Source of the DNA: Rubneribacter badeniensis
Lineage (GTDB): Bacteria; Actinomycetota; Coriobacteriia; Coriobacteriales; Eggerthellaceae
DNA: 60,438 bases
NCBI RefSeq assembly: GCF_002899695.1
Contig: NZ_PPEL01000008.1
Location: 1 to 60,438, forward strand
Direction: 5' to 3'
Positions 21,446 through 31,750 of the stretch are shown here, one piece after another. A program made the translations under genes and the position numbers. The notes under the pieces were generated by a model. The model made no database searches, had not been told where the DNA came from, and saw nothing but the letters and a program-made list of their open reading frames with translations. The stretch's first letter is position 1; the number at the start of each line of letters is the position of its first letter.

Positions 21446-23845
21446 CTACTCCTTGCCGATGAACCGACGCATCGCCACCGCCGCACCAGCGGCAAGCGCC
21501 GACAGGCCGCCAACGCACGCAACCGCGATACCGAGCGTCGCGTCATCGCCGGTCCGCACCAAGGCGCCGTCGCCCTTCCCATCGGATCCGGCGTCGGGCT
21601 TCTCCTCGGAGCCGCCGCCCGAGCCGCCCGAGCCGCCCGCCTCCTTCAAGCCGTCAGCCTTCGCGGCATCGAATGCCTCGCGCGCGGCGGCAAGATCCGC
21701 AGCGGCGCGCTCGATGTCGCCCGTAAGCGGACGCTCTGCGCCCACGGCTGTCTCGGCAGAGGCGATGGCCGCTTCGAACGCGTCATGGGCGGCCTGCGTC
21801 ACCCACGGCGTGCCCTTCGCCACATCGGAGCCGTCCGCGCTCACGACGGTTTGCGCCAGATCGTTGCGCGCATCCTTGATGGCGTCCTCAAGCTGTCCGA
21901 TGTCCTGCTCGGTGGCAGGATCGTCGCCGCCTTCTTCAACCGGATAGCCGTACGCCTTGATGGGCGGGTTGTCCGCCTCGTAGCCCGACTCTTGGAGCAC
22001 TGCGGAAACCTCAGAGAAGTCCATCCACTCGGAGTTCTCCCCGCCGTCGGCGAACCCATAGAGGAAACTCTCGCCCTCGTTCACCACACCCTCGGAATAA
22101 TAGCTGGGAAGCACCACCTGAGCGGCCTCTTCGGATCCTTGGACTTGCTCCAAGGTATCTTTGCCAACCCCGATATCCCAGCTAATGTAGGTCTTGCCGT
22201 CGTCCAAGCACCGCTGCGTCACCACCACCGAGAAGCGATCGCCCGCATCAAGGGTGAACGCCTGATCATCGGTCAATTCCACCGTATGGAAACCGCCCCA
22301 GTCGAACGTCCGCTCCACCGCAACCAGCTTCTGGCCCTCGGTGGGCAGGGTCGCGCCCTCGTCAAGCAGGTACGCCTCGAAGGTCACCTGCGTGTTGGGG
22401 CACGTCGTCTCGCAGGTGAGCTTGCGAATCTCTTCCGTCTCGCCAGCCTCGAAGACGTTCGCCATGCTGCTTGGATACGAAGAACCCGAACTGAAAACGC
22501 TTGATGAGGGCATATAGTCGTACTGGTGCGCAAGGTAGTACTCGGCCTCGCTTTGCACGGACTCCACGGAGAAGTCGAACGCCTCGGGGTTGCTGATGGT
22601 CTTGTCCCAGTACGAGAGGTAGAAGTAGCCGTCTCCGTGGCCGTCGCCGTTCTCGTCGGTGCCCCAGCCTTCGGGGTGCCCGTTGGGGAACTCCCCGTGC
22701 GAACCCCAGCTGTTCTTGACGATCCACGCGCCGTCGGCGTGCGGCCGTGTGGCGGGGTCGACCTTGCCCGTTTTCGGGTCGGGGTTGCCGAAGTTCTCCT
22801 TGGCGTAATTGTCGTCCCAGCCGACGATGGTCACGGCGTGGGTGATGGGAACCTTGTCATGGGTGTAGTGCGCCCACGATTTGTCCTCGTTGTTGCCGGG
22901 ATTCATATAGCCCGCCTCGGTGACCTGCTCGGGCTTCGATTTATCTGCGCAGAACGAGATGGCCACGCCGCGCCCCTCGTACAGCTGCTGCTTGATGGCA
23001 TCGTTGGCGCGCTCGGCGTTCTCGTAGCTCTTCGCGGCGCTCTCGTGCTCCCCCGCAGCCATTTCGTCGCCCGCCGTGGCATTGTAGTCACCCGGCGAGG
23101 GCAGCTGCACGGATTCCTCGAACTCCACCATCTGCTGGAAGCGATACTCCTCGTCCACCGACCAGTCGTCGTCGGCGCTGTAGTGGTAGGGGTATTCGTT
23201 GCCCTGGTCGTCTTTCTTCGTTTCGATCTTCCCTGCTTTGCCCCGATAGGGCACCTCCGATTCCGGAACGGGGCCGATGCCCGACGAGAACAGGGAGGTT
23301 CCAAACACCGATGTTCCGCCGCTGTCCAAGCGCGCGCTGCCTTCTTTGAGGCTTACCATGCCCTCGCCGCCTTGGCCGGAATCGTCGTCGGGCAGAAGCG
23401 GCGTGTAGGTGAACCACGCCAGATGGCGCTCCGAGAGGTCCTTGGCCTCGTCGGGCAAGGCGATGCGCTTCTGCGCGGCCTCGGAAAGGATGCTCGTCTC
23501 GGAGGCCGCCACAACGCCGAACGACCAGCAGGTGCCCCACGGGTTCTGGAACTTCACCGGCGTGACGACGTTGCCGAATTTATCATTATTGCGCAGGTCG
23601 AACGTTTCAGGCAGAACATCCGCCGAAAGCGCGTTCGCCGCCGGTGCGGGCGAGGCCCAACCGAACACATCCTCGCCAATGCTGGTGGAATCGGCCGAAG
23701 GCAGAAACTGCTCTATGCCTCCCCCTGCGACCTCCTCCGCAGATGCCGCAGAGGGCGCGCCCATGAGCCCGGCCGCAAGCATCGCCGACACGGCCACCTG
23801 GGCCGCATGCCGGCCAAAGGGCCGTGGGCGCTTTTCATCTTCCAT
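21446..23845 (-). CDS. secreted papain-like (C1) protease with FIVAR-like region and LVRTG anchor
   Basis: 799 residues from ATG 23845 (GGAGGT upstream). The signal peptide has a long n-region (hydrophobic core VAVSAMLAAGLMG, cleavage near ASA). One C1 domain has C106 (NPWGTCWSFG), H336 (THAVTIVGWDD) and N378 (WIVKNSWGS). A beta-rich domain follows (TCPNTQVTFEAYLLDEG). At about 655-745 is a FIVAR-like helical repeat (LEDAIKDARNDL; AAHDAFEAAIASAETAVG), a cell-surface spacer module. The end is LVRTGDD, a helix and a basic tail. It is separated from the upstream S8 gene by 195 bases with no other gene. Confidence 0.88.
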   Translation of the reverse strand: MEDEKRPRPFGRHAAQVAVSAMLAAGLMGAPSAASAEEVAGGGIEQFLPSADSTSIGEDVFGWASPAPAANALSADVLPETFDLRNNDKFGNVVTPVKFQNPWGTCWSFGVVAASETSILSEAAQKRIALPDEAKDLSERHLAWFTYTPLLPDDDSGQGGEGMVSLKEGSARLDSGGTSVFGTSLFSSGIGPVPESEVPYRGKAGKIETKKDDQGNEYPYHYSADDDWSVDEEYRFQQMVEFEESVQLPSPGDYNATAGDEMAAGEHESAAKSYENAERANDAIKQQLYEGRGVAISFCADKSKPEQVTEAGYMNPGNNEDKSWAHYTHDKVPITHAVTIVGWDDNYAKENFGNPDPKTGKVDPATRPHADGAWIVKNSWGSHGEFPNGHPEGWGTDENGDGHGDGYFYLSYWDKTISNPEAFDFSVESVQSEAEYYLAHQYDYMPSSSVFSSGSSYPSSMANVFEAGETEEIRKLTCETTCPNTQVTFEAYLLDEGATLPTEGQKLVAVERTFDWGGFHTVELTDDQAFTLDAGDRFSVVVTQRCLDDGKTYISWDIGVGKDTLEQVQGSEEAAQVVLPSYYSEGVVNEGESFLYGFADGGENSEWMDFSEVSAVLQESGYEADNPPIKAYGYPVEEGGDDPATEQDIGQLEDAIKDARNDLAQTVVSADGSDVAKGTPWVTQAAHDAFEAAIASAETAVGAERPLTGDIERAAADLAAAREAFDAAKADGLKEAGGSGGSGGGSEEKPDAGSDGKGDGALVRTGDDATLGIAVACVGGLSALAAGAAVAMRRFIGKE

Positions 23846-24040
23846 GCTGCACCTCCAGTTCCTCTTCACGCCTTGCGCGCTGCGCGCCGCACCCCCCATA
23901 GCCTTCGCGGACAAACCGCTCAAGGGAATCGGAGCGCGCATCTGGCCGCATGCGATCTCAAGGGGCGCGTTCTATGCGCTTCGCGCGCTGCCGCACCTGC
24001 ATGCGGGCTTACGGCGACCGCATCGCCGCAAGCCCGCTCC

Positions 24041-27000
24041 CTACTCTCCGCGCGCGCTGCGGCGCCGAACCGCCGCAGCTGTCAGTGCCAACGTCGCCAG
24101 CGCGCCCGCGCCCACGGCAGCCAGCACCGCCGTCGGCGCGCCCAGCGCATCGCCGGTGGAGGCCAGCGGCCGCAGCGTCTCGCCCGAGCCCTCGGCGTCC
24201 GTGGGCGCGGGGTCGGGTGCCGGACCGGGTTCAGGCGTCGGCTCAGGCTCGGGGCCTGGCTCCGGATCGGGGCCGGGCTCCGGTTCGGGCGCCACGTAGT
24301 CGCCCGGCTGCTCCACCGTCTCCACCGCCGTGGCGCTGAAGATGCGGTTCGGCGCGTTCTCCGTAGCCGCCAGCACATAGAAGTTCCCCCGGTAGGCCGT
24401 GGCCGCCGGAGCCAGCAGCACCTGATGGGATGCACGCTTTTCGTACGCCGTCGGCGTGACCGACCGCCCGATGCCCAGTTCATAGGTATCGGCCGTGCCG
24501 TCGGCGCTCTCGGCGCCCGCCAGCAAGAAGCCGCCCGCCACCGCACCCGCGGCGTACGACGTTCCCCCGGTGCTTTCCACGAGGGACGAGAAGTCCACCG
24601 CCGTGCCCGCAAGGAGGCCATCCTCGCCCGCCGTCAGCACTTCGGCATCCGACACGCCACTGAACATGCCCGCCGAGGACACGCCGGCCGACACCACGAA
24701 CGCACCGTCGCCGTACGCCACCTGCGGGCGCACGCGCGCCCTGGCTAGCTGGCCCGCCATCTCGAACGGTTCCTCGTCGGCAGATTCCCGCTCGAGGTTC
24801 ATCCGGCACACCGTCACGTTGTCGGCCCCGCCCACAACGCCGCCGAACAGATACAGATCTTCGCCGTCGCTCGCCATCGTGCAGAGGATCGGCCCTTCCG
24901 CATTCCCCGCATAGCCGCAGTCCAAAGGCTCCCACGTCCCATCGGCGGCAAGGCGAACGAGCGCCACCCTGTCGGTTCGGTCGGTCAACAGCAGCACCAG
25001 CGCACCGTCCAGCGTGGCACCCGTCGCGTCCACGACATCGACCAGCCCCGCCTTGGAGATGAGGTCGGAGGGAAACGCCACACGCTCCCACGCCTGACCG
25101 TTAGGGTCATAGCGCAACAGGCCCTCGATAGCGGTCGTCTCGTACACCGTATCGCGACGCGGCAGGCAGTACACCGAGCCGTTGTAGCCCACGAGCTGCC
25201 ACGCGCCCCACTCGTCCAATTCCTCGGGGACGGGCAGCCCCGTCCGGTCGTAGTAGGCCACGTCCGCGCGCTCGCCCAGGTCGGCCAGCTGTTCGCTGCG
25301 CTTGCCGTTCGCCTCCGCGCGCACGACCACCTGCCCGCCCGCGAAGCCCGCAGGCTTCCGCACGGTCAGCTCGGCCTTGCCGTCGCCCAGATCGCGCCGC
25401 CCGGTCACCTCGGCGGGCGCGCCGTCCAGCGAGACGACCGTGCCCTCCGGCATGAAGTAGCCCTGCACCTTCACCGTGTCGCCTTCATCGGCCACCGCCG
25501 TGATGGCCGGCCCGAGGTCGTCCTCGAGCGCGTTGTCCACCGACACGCTGCCGCCCGTGGAGCACAGCCCCCCGTAGGCTTCGCCCGGCTCGGCGGCGGC
25601 GCGCAGCAGGGCCGCCAGCCTCTCCGCCGACTTCGCGGGGTCGCCGCCCTCGGCGTCGGCCAGCCCCGCGCCCGCCAGCACAGCCGCTGCGCCCGTCGCC
25701 ACCGGCGCAGCCATCGATGTGCCCTGCATGTAGGCATAGGGCACCACATTGCTGCCAAGGCCGATGCTATCCACAGAGATGGTGCCCGGCGTGTAGCCCG
25801 CCTGCACAAACACGCCGTCCGAGAAAAAGACCTTCTGCAGATAGCAATACACCTGCAGCGAGAAATGCTCCCAATCCGTGTTCTCGGGCAGCGCGGCATA
25901 GAAGCCCGCCCACGAATCGCCACCAGCCCCAAACGACGAAAGCGGCGTCAATTGAGCGATGGAAACGCCCCCACCGACAACAGGCACGATCAAAGCCGCG
26001 CCAGGAAACACGCTGTCCGCAGCTCCTTCGAGAGGCGCACCCGAAAGGCGCACGCTCACATACTTCGGCTTCTCGGTCAAGCCGGAAAGATCCACCGTCT
26101 GACCCGCAAGCATGGCGAAGGGAACCCCCGATGCCGCCACCTCGGCGGAGTACTCCACCTGAAGCGCGCGGTCGCCGTCGAAACTCCGCTCCCCCGCCTC
26201 GCCCACATGCGCTTCCGCATTGGCGCTCGTAAAAACAAGGCCGGGGAAGCCGTCGCCCAGGGCCTCGTCCGCGCGGCTTTTCCCATCGAAGCTCTCGTAG
26301 ATCACCGCATCGGGATCCGCTTCGCCCAGGTACCCCGCCACAGCCGTGCCCCACGTGGAGAGGATGCCGGAACCCGGCGCCATCACGTCGGTGGTGGTTT
26401 CGCCATACTGGGTGAACAGCGAGGGCGCGCCCGTGGGGTCGACAGAACCCACCGTCACCACGTAGGGGTTCTCCACCAACGTGCTGTTCGTGGAGCCCGC
26501 CGCATCGGTGTCGTACGCGCAGTTGCCCACGGCCACCACGCTCGTAACGCCCGCTTGGCCCAGCTCCGCCATCGCGCAGTTCACCGCGCGCGACTGATTC
26601 TGGCTCCACCCCCAGGAGTTGTTCGCCACCCGCACGTTCACGCCGGCCTCGCGCGCTTGCCGCACGAAATCGAGGGCCGCCAGTGCATCGACGTTCGTGC
26701 TGCCGGTGGTGACGGACATGATGCGCACGTTCGGGGCGAGGCCGCTCACGCCCTGCCCGTCCCATGCCGCGCCGATGATGCCAGCCACGTGCGTGCCGTG
26801 ATAGTTGGTGATGCCCGTGGTGGAGGTGAGGCCGGGTGCGGTGGCATGGTTGGAGACGAACCCGTGCTCGTCGGCGCCGGGAATAGCCTCCAGCCGCGCC
26901 CGCACATCGGCAGGCTCGTCATTCCACGACCACATCACCGAGGCCAAATCGGGGTTAGTCGCATCCACGCCCGTGTCCACGACGGCCACCACCACGTCCT

Positions 27001-27739
27001 CCAAGTTCAACTGCGAGGCATCTTGAGTCGCCCATGCCGCGAAATCCACATCGACAGCCCCTGCGGCATCGATGCCGCCCATGCGGCCATCGTTGTCGAA
27101 CGCCCACAGAAATTCATTCAAATCGGGGGTTTCCCCGTCCGTCTCACCTGCGGCGGGCGCGCTCACCGTATCCGCAGCAGGTGCGTCGGCGGGTTCTGCG
27201 GAAAGGAAAGCGGAAGAAGCGAGAGCGTCCAAAGCATCTGAAGAAACGGCAGAACCGGAAGGATCCGAAACCTCCTCGATGCTCACCACGGCGTTCGGCT
27301 CGGCGAATGCCACACGCGGATCGGCTTCAAGCTCGGCGATCAGCTCAGCTGTGGTCTTGCCCTCGTCGCGCACCAGCACAAGGCGGCCCGCAGATGGCTC
27401 CTCCGCAGATGTCCCCGTGCCCAGCGCCTCCTCCGCCGCAGCGGCACCCACCTCCATCAAGTCCTCGGCTCCCGCCAGCGCATCATCGCCGGAAGCGTTC
27501 GCCGCGAGAAGCTGCGCGCCACCCGAAGCATCATCCAGCACGTACGCAACGGCCTCATGCTCCACATACGTGCCGGGCTCCAGCTGAAGCGGCTCCGCTG
27601 CGGACGGCGCACCGTCCGCAGCCGCCGCACCATCCACCTCGTCCGCGAGCGCGAACCCTGCGGGCAGCGGCACCAAAGAGCATGCCAACGTCGCGGCCAA
27701 AACGCCGGAAAGCCATCTCGCCCCACGCCTCTTCTCCAT
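24041..27739 (-). CDS. secreted subtilisin-like (S8) protease with propeller and LASTG anchor
   Basis: 1232 residues. The ATG at 27739 has GAAGGAG upstream, and the signal peptide WLSGVLAATLACSLVPLPAG is almost the same as in the next gene upstream. Propeptide at about 118-152. Catalytic D255 (VVDTGVD), H314 (HGTHVAG), N406 (AVGNCAYD) and S675 (GTSMAAP). The insert between N406 and S675 starts YESFDGK. Then come an Ig-like segment (GYFMPEGTVVSLDG) and kelch-like repeats (ARVRPQVAYGDGAFVVSAG), a proline/Glu spacer, LASTGDALG, helix and RRRSARGE. It starts 12 bases after the paralogue's stop, so the three S8 genes 24041-35668 form a tandem, probably co-transcribed set. Confidence 0.9.
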   Translation of the reverse strand: MEKRRGARWLSGVLAATLACSLVPLPAGFALADEVDGAAAADGAPSAAEPLQLEPGTYVEHEAVAYVLDDASGGAQLLAANASGDDALAGAEDLMEVGAAAAEEALGTGTSAEEPSAGRLVLVRDEGKTTAELIAELEADPRVAFAEPNAVVSIEEVSDPSGSAVSSDALDALASSAFLSAEPADAPAADTVSAPAAGETDGETPDLNEFLWAFDNDGRMGGIDAAGAVDVDFAAWATQDASQLNLEDVVVAVVDTGVDATNPDLASVMWSWNDEPADVRARLEAIPGADEHGFVSNHATAPGLTSTTGITNYHGTHVAGIIGAAWDGQGVSGLAPNVRIMSVTTGSTNVDALAALDFVRQAREAGVNVRVANNSWGWSQNQSRAVNCAMAELGQAGVTSVVAVGNCAYDTDAAGSTNSTLVENPYVVTVGSVDPTGAPSLFTQYGETTTDVMAPGSGILSTWGTAVAGYLGEADPDAVIYESFDGKSRADEALGDGFPGLVFTSANAEAHVGEAGERSFDGDRALQVEYSAEVAASGVPFAMLAGQTVDLSGLTEKPKYVSVRLSGAPLEGAADSVFPGAALIVPVVGGGVSIAQLTPLSSFGAGGDSWAGFYAALPENTDWEHFSLQVYCYLQKVFFSDGVFVQAGYTPGTISVDSIGLGSNVVPYAYMQGTSMAAPVATGAAAVLAGAGLADAEGGDPAKSAERLAALLRAAAEPGEAYGGLCSTGGSVSVDNALEDDLGPAITAVADEGDTVKVQGYFMPEGTVVSLDGAPAEVTGRRDLGDGKAELTVRKPAGFAGGQVVVRAEANGKRSEQLADLGERADVAYYDRTGLPVPEELDEWGAWQLVGYNGSVYCLPRRDTVYETTAIEGLLRYDPNGQAWERVAFPSDLISKAGLVDVVDATGATLDGALVLLLTDRTDRVALVRLAADGTWEPLDCGYAGNAEGPILCTMASDGEDLYLFGGVVGGADNVTVCRMNLERESADEEPFEMAGQLARARVRPQVAYGDGAFVVSAGVSSAGMFSGVSDAEVLTAGEDGLLAGTAVDFSSLVESTGGTSYAAGAVAGGFLLAGAESADGTADTYELGIGRSVTPTAYEKRASHQVLLAPAATAYRGNFYVLAATENAPNRIFSATAVETVEQPGDYVAPEPEPGPDPEPGPEPEPTPEPGPAPDPAPTDAEGSGETLRPLASTGDALGAPTAVLAAVGAGALATLALTAAAVRRRSARGE

Positions 27740-27751
27740 GCAAATCTCCTT

Positions 27752-30700
27752 CTACCGCTCGCGCACGCTGCGCCGACGCAGTGCCGCAGCCGCCAGCGCC
27801 AGCGTCGCCAGCGCGCCCACGCCAACGGCGGCCAGCGCCGCAGTCGGCGCACCCAGCACATCGCCGGTGGAGGCCAGCGGTTGCAACGCTTCGCCGGAGC
27901 CCTCGGCGTCCGTGGGCGCAGGGTTGGGCATCGGACCGGGTTCAGGCTCCGGCTCGGGGTCGGGCTTCGGCTCGGGGGCAACGTAATCGCCCGGCTGCTC
28001 CACCGTCTCCACCGCCGTGGCGCTGAACGCGCGGTACGGCTCGTTCTGCACGCCCGCCAGCACGTAGAGCTGGCCGCGATAGGCCGTAGCCGCCGGGGCA
28101 AGCAGCTTCTGCCACGAAGCGCGCTTGCCGTACTGCTCGGGGTCGGAAAAGCCGTCGTCCGCCAACAGGTAGGTGTCGGTTGCACCGTCGTCGCTTTCGG
28201 GGCCGACGAGCGCAAAACCGTCCGCGAGCGCGCCTGACGCCCAAGCCAGCTGCCCCGTCTCGGTCACGAGTGCCGTCGTGTCCACCGACATGCCCACAAG
28301 CCACCCGGCGGGAAGCGGCTCGTTCGCATCCTCATCCCAACCGCCGCTTTGCGGCATCACCAAATCGATACCCGAAACACCGCCCGCCTGATAACTCGCG
28401 GAAATGCCACCCGAAACCACGAACGAGCCGTTGCCGTACGAAACCTGAGGGCGAATGCGCCCCACAGAAAGCTCGCCGCATGTTTCAAGCGCCTGTGCAT
28501 CGAAATTCACGCGATACACAGCCTTGCCGTCTGTCGTCTTGCCGTTCGCGAAACCCAAGCCCCCGAACACATACGCGGACTCGCCGTCGCTCGCCAGCGT
28601 TCCGAACGCCGGCGTGGCGGGCCCAAGCGAGAACATGCAGCCGGTGGGCTCCCACGTTCCGCTCGCCGTGTAGCGGACGAACGTGATGGAACCCGGTGCA
28701 TCGGCCAGCTGCAACACCAGCGCGCCATCCACCGTGGCACCCGACACGTCGATGATGCCTTGCAAGCCTGCCGCCTGCGCAAGATCCGTCGGCAGCGGCA
28801 CGCGCTCCCACTCCTGCGCATCGGGACGATAGCGCAGGATGAAGTCGTGTGCGTTCGGCTCCACGTCGAAGTTGGTCGTGCGCGGCAGACAGTAGATGTC
28901 GCCGTTGAAGCCCACCAGCTGCCACGAGCCCCAATCGTCAAGCTCCTCGGGGACGGGCAGGTTCGTCTGGTCGTAATAAGTCGCGTCCACACGCTCGCCC
29001 AAGTCGGCGCGGTGGCTGGCCAGTTTGCCGCTCGCCTCCACGCGCACGACCGTCTGGCCGCCCGCGAAGTCCTCGGGCTTCTGCACCGTCAGGCGCGCCT
29101 TGCCGTCGCCGAGGTTGCGCCATTCGGCCACCTCGGCGCCCACGTCGCCCAGCGTGACAGCCGTCGCGCCCTCGGGCATGAAGTAGCCCTCCACCTCCAC
29201 AGTGTCGCCCGCATCGCGCACCGCCGTGATGGCCGGTCCGGGGTTCTCCGCGCCGTCCACCGTAGCGTAGCCACTCGTGGAGCACAGGCCCTCGTAGCGC
29301 TCGTCGTACACGGCCGCACCCTTCACGAGCGCCGCCAGCTTTTCAGCCGACTTCGCCTTGTCGCCTTGGACGTTCGCTTCGCCCATGCCGGCCAGCACCG
29401 CCGCCGCGCCGGCCACTGCGGGAGACGCCATCGACGTGCCCTGCTGGTACCCATAGGGCACCAAATCGCTGCCCAAGCCGATGCTGTCAATCGTCAGCGT
29501 TGCAGGAACGGGGCTGCCCGTCTGATGAGCGCCGCCCTGCATAGACATCTCGATCACCTTATAGTCGATCTGTATCTGGAACTGCTCCCAGTCAACATCT
29601 TCGGGAAGTTTCGCCGTAAAGCCAGACCACGAATCGCCACCGATGCCGAACGAAGAGCCCGCCACGGGAGTAAGTTTCGCCGCACGAGGCTCACTCATTT
29701 CGGGGTCGTTAGTCTGCTTCACCAAAACGATAGCTTGACCGAGCACAAACGAGTCCGTTGCGTCGGAGGTCGCCGTGGTGCGGATGCTGAGATAGCGAGG
29801 CTTCTCGGCCGCACCGGAAAGATCGATGGGATCGCTCGCCACCACGTTGAACGAGTCGTTGTCGGAAATAGGATCGTAGCTCAATTCAAGCGCAGCGTTT
29901 CCGTCGAAGCGCTTGCCGTCCTCGCGCACCTCGATCGAAGAAGCTCCGGCTTTCGAGGAGAACGAAAGGTAGGTGCCGCGCACGGCATGAGCATCGTCGC
30001 CATCGGAATTCGCCACCCCCGTCTGCCCTTCCCCAAGGGGAGCGCTCGCATGGCTTTCATCGTCGAAACTCTCATACAGCACGGCTTCTTCGTCTTCCTC
30101 GCCAAGGTAGTTCGGGCCATTGGCCCCACCCGCCTCGTCGGTGGCCCACGTGGATAGGATGGTGGAGCCGGGGGCCATCACGTCGGTGGTCGTCTCGCCG
30201 TATTGGGTGAATGTGGCGGGCTCGCCCGTGGGATCAAACGCGTCCACCACCACGACATAGGGGTTGTCGGCCAGCGTGGTGGCCGTGGTGGCCGCCGCAT
30301 CGTTGTCGAACGCGGAGTTGCCGGACGCGAATACGCTCGTGACTCCCTGTTGCCCAATCTCGGTCACCGCGAGGTCGACGGAGCGCCACATGCCCTGCCC
30401 GAAGCCCCACGAGTTGTTGGACACCCGCACGTCCACGCCCGCGTCGCACGCGCGGCTCACGTAATCGAAGCACTGCAGCACGCCGGCGAGCGTATCGCCG
30501 TGGCGCACCGCCATGATGCACGCGTTCGGTGCGAGGCCGCTCACGCCCTGCCCGTCCCACGCCGCGCCGACGGTGCCCGCCACGTGCGTGCCGTGGTAGC
30601 TAGTTATGCCGGTGGTGGAGGTGATGCCCGCCGCCGGGTCGGCATCTGCGGCGAAGCCGTGCTTGTCGCCGCCGATCTTTTGCTGCAACTCCGACGACGC

Positions 30701-31738
30701 CTCCCACATGACCGGCGCGAGATCGGGGTTCGAGGCGTCCACGCCCGAGTCGATGACGGCCACAACCACCTCTTCAAGGCTGCCCGCCGCCTTGTCGGCC
30801 CATGCGCCGTAGCCCATATCCACCGCATCGCTCTCCGAGATGCCGCCCATGCGGCCATCGTTGCTAAAGCCCCACACGAAGTCGTCGAGGTCGGACGCCG
30901 GACCGTTATCATCTTCGCCCCACACGAACTCGGTGGGTGTGTCATCGTTCGGCTCGGTCGCGTCGGAGCCGGAGGCGTCGTCGCCGTTTGCGCCCGCGCC
31001 CTCTGCGCCGTTCGATCCGTCGGCACCCTTGAGCGCGTCGCCCACGCTCTCGGCACCGCCCTGCGACACGCTGCCGTCCGCGCCCTCGGTCGCGCCGTTC
31101 GTGGCCGATTCGGTCGCACCGGTCGTATCAGCCGCATCCGACTCGCCAGCTGCATCCGGCTCGCCATCCGCATCAGCCTCGGCCACCCACTCCCCGACGA
31201 GCGCTTCGTCCGAAAGCGCGGCCTGCGCCGCCTCTTCGTCGGCATCGATCGTCTCCACCACGGCGTTCGGCTCGGCGAACACCACGCGCGGATCGGCTTC
31301 GAGCTCGGCGATAAGCTGCTCGGTCGTCTTGGCCTCGTCGCGCACGAGCACGAGGCGGCCGGCCGCAACCTCGGCCTCCCCATCTGCCGAGAGCGAGCGC
31401 GCGAAGGCCGCGGCCTCGGACGCGTCGGCGTCGCCGCCAAGCGCCTCGGCGGCCGCGCCCGCCACGATATCCATCAGTTCCTGAGCGCCGTCGAGCACCC
31501 CGTCGTCGGACGAGAACGCCCGCGCCCCGCCGTCCATCACGTACGCAACGGCCTCATGCTCCACATAGGTGCCGGGTTCCAACTGAAGCGGCTCCGCTGC
31601 GGACGGCGCACCGCCCGCAGCCGCCGCGCCATCTGCCTCGTCTGCGAACGCGAACCCTGCGGGCAACGGCGTCAAAGAACACGCCAATGTCGCGGCCAAA
31701 ACGCCGGAAAGCCATTTTCTCCCGTGTCTCTTCTCCAT
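27752..31738 (-). CDS. secreted subtilisin-like (S8) protease with propeller and LASTG anchor
   Basis: 1328 residues from ATG 31738 (GAAGGGGG upstream). Signal peptide WLSGVLAATLACSLTPLPAG. Propeptide at about 127-161, then an acidic Ala/Asp/Gly/Ser linker (about 185-265). Catalytic D330 (VIDSGVD), H382 (HGTHVAG), N474 (ASGNSAFD) and S769 (GTSMASP). The insert between N474 and S769 begins YESFDD. Kelch-like repeats follow (GRIRPQVSYGNGSFVVSGG), then LASTGDVLG and a basic tail. About 100 bases at its 3' end (27783-27883) are nearly identical to the 3' end of the next S8 gene (31789-31883), suggesting recent duplication or gene conversion. Confidence 0.9.
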   Translation of the reverse strand: MEKRHGRKWLSGVLAATLACSLTPLPAGFAFADEADGAAAAGGAPSAAEPLQLEPGTYVEHEAVAYVMDGGARAFSSDDGVLDGAQELMDIVAGAAAEALGGDADASEAAAFARSLSADGEAEVAAGRLVLVRDEAKTTEQLIAELEADPRVVFAEPNAVVETIDADEEAAQAALSDEALVGEWVAEADADGEPDAAGESDAADTTGATESATNGATEGADGSVSQGGAESVGDALKGADGSNGAEGAGANGDDASGSDATEPNDDTPTEFVWGEDDNGPASDLDDFVWGFSNDGRMGGISESDAVDMGYGAWADKAAGSLEEVVVAVIDSGVDASNPDLAPVMWEASSELQQKIGGDKHGFAADADPAAGITSTTGITSYHGTHVAGTVGAAWDGQGVSGLAPNACIMAVRHGDTLAGVLQCFDYVSRACDAGVDVRVSNNSWGFGQGMWRSVDLAVTEIGQQGVTSVFASGNSAFDNDAAATTATTLADNPYVVVVDAFDPTGEPATFTQYGETTTDVMAPGSTILSTWATDEAGGANGPNYLGEEDEEAVLYESFDDESHASAPLGEGQTGVANSDGDDAHAVRGTYLSFSSKAGASSIEVREDGKRFDGNAALELSYDPISDNDSFNVVASDPIDLSGAAEKPRYLSIRTTATSDATDSFVLGQAIVLVKQTNDPEMSEPRAAKLTPVAGSSFGIGGDSWSGFTAKLPEDVDWEQFQIQIDYKVIEMSMQGGAHQTGSPVPATLTIDSIGLGSDLVPYGYQQGTSMASPAVAGAAAVLAGMGEANVQGDKAKSAEKLAALVKGAAVYDERYEGLCSTSGYATVDGAENPGPAITAVRDAGDTVEVEGYFMPEGATAVTLGDVGAEVAEWRNLGDGKARLTVQKPEDFAGGQTVVRVEASGKLASHRADLGERVDATYYDQTNLPVPEELDDWGSWQLVGFNGDIYCLPRTTNFDVEPNAHDFILRYRPDAQEWERVPLPTDLAQAAGLQGIIDVSGATVDGALVLQLADAPGSITFVRYTASGTWEPTGCMFSLGPATPAFGTLASDGESAYVFGGLGFANGKTTDGKAVYRVNFDAQALETCGELSVGRIRPQVSYGNGSFVVSGGISASYQAGGVSGIDLVMPQSGGWDEDANEPLPAGWLVGMSVDTTALVTETGQLAWASGALADGFALVGPESDDGATDTYLLADDGFSDPEQYGKRASWQKLLAPAATAYRGQLYVLAGVQNEPYRAFSATAVETVEQPGDYVAPEPKPDPEPEPEPGPMPNPAPTDAEGSGEALQPLASTGDVLGAPTAALAAVGVGALATLALAAAALRRRSVRER

Positions 31739-31750
31739 GAGAGCCCCCTT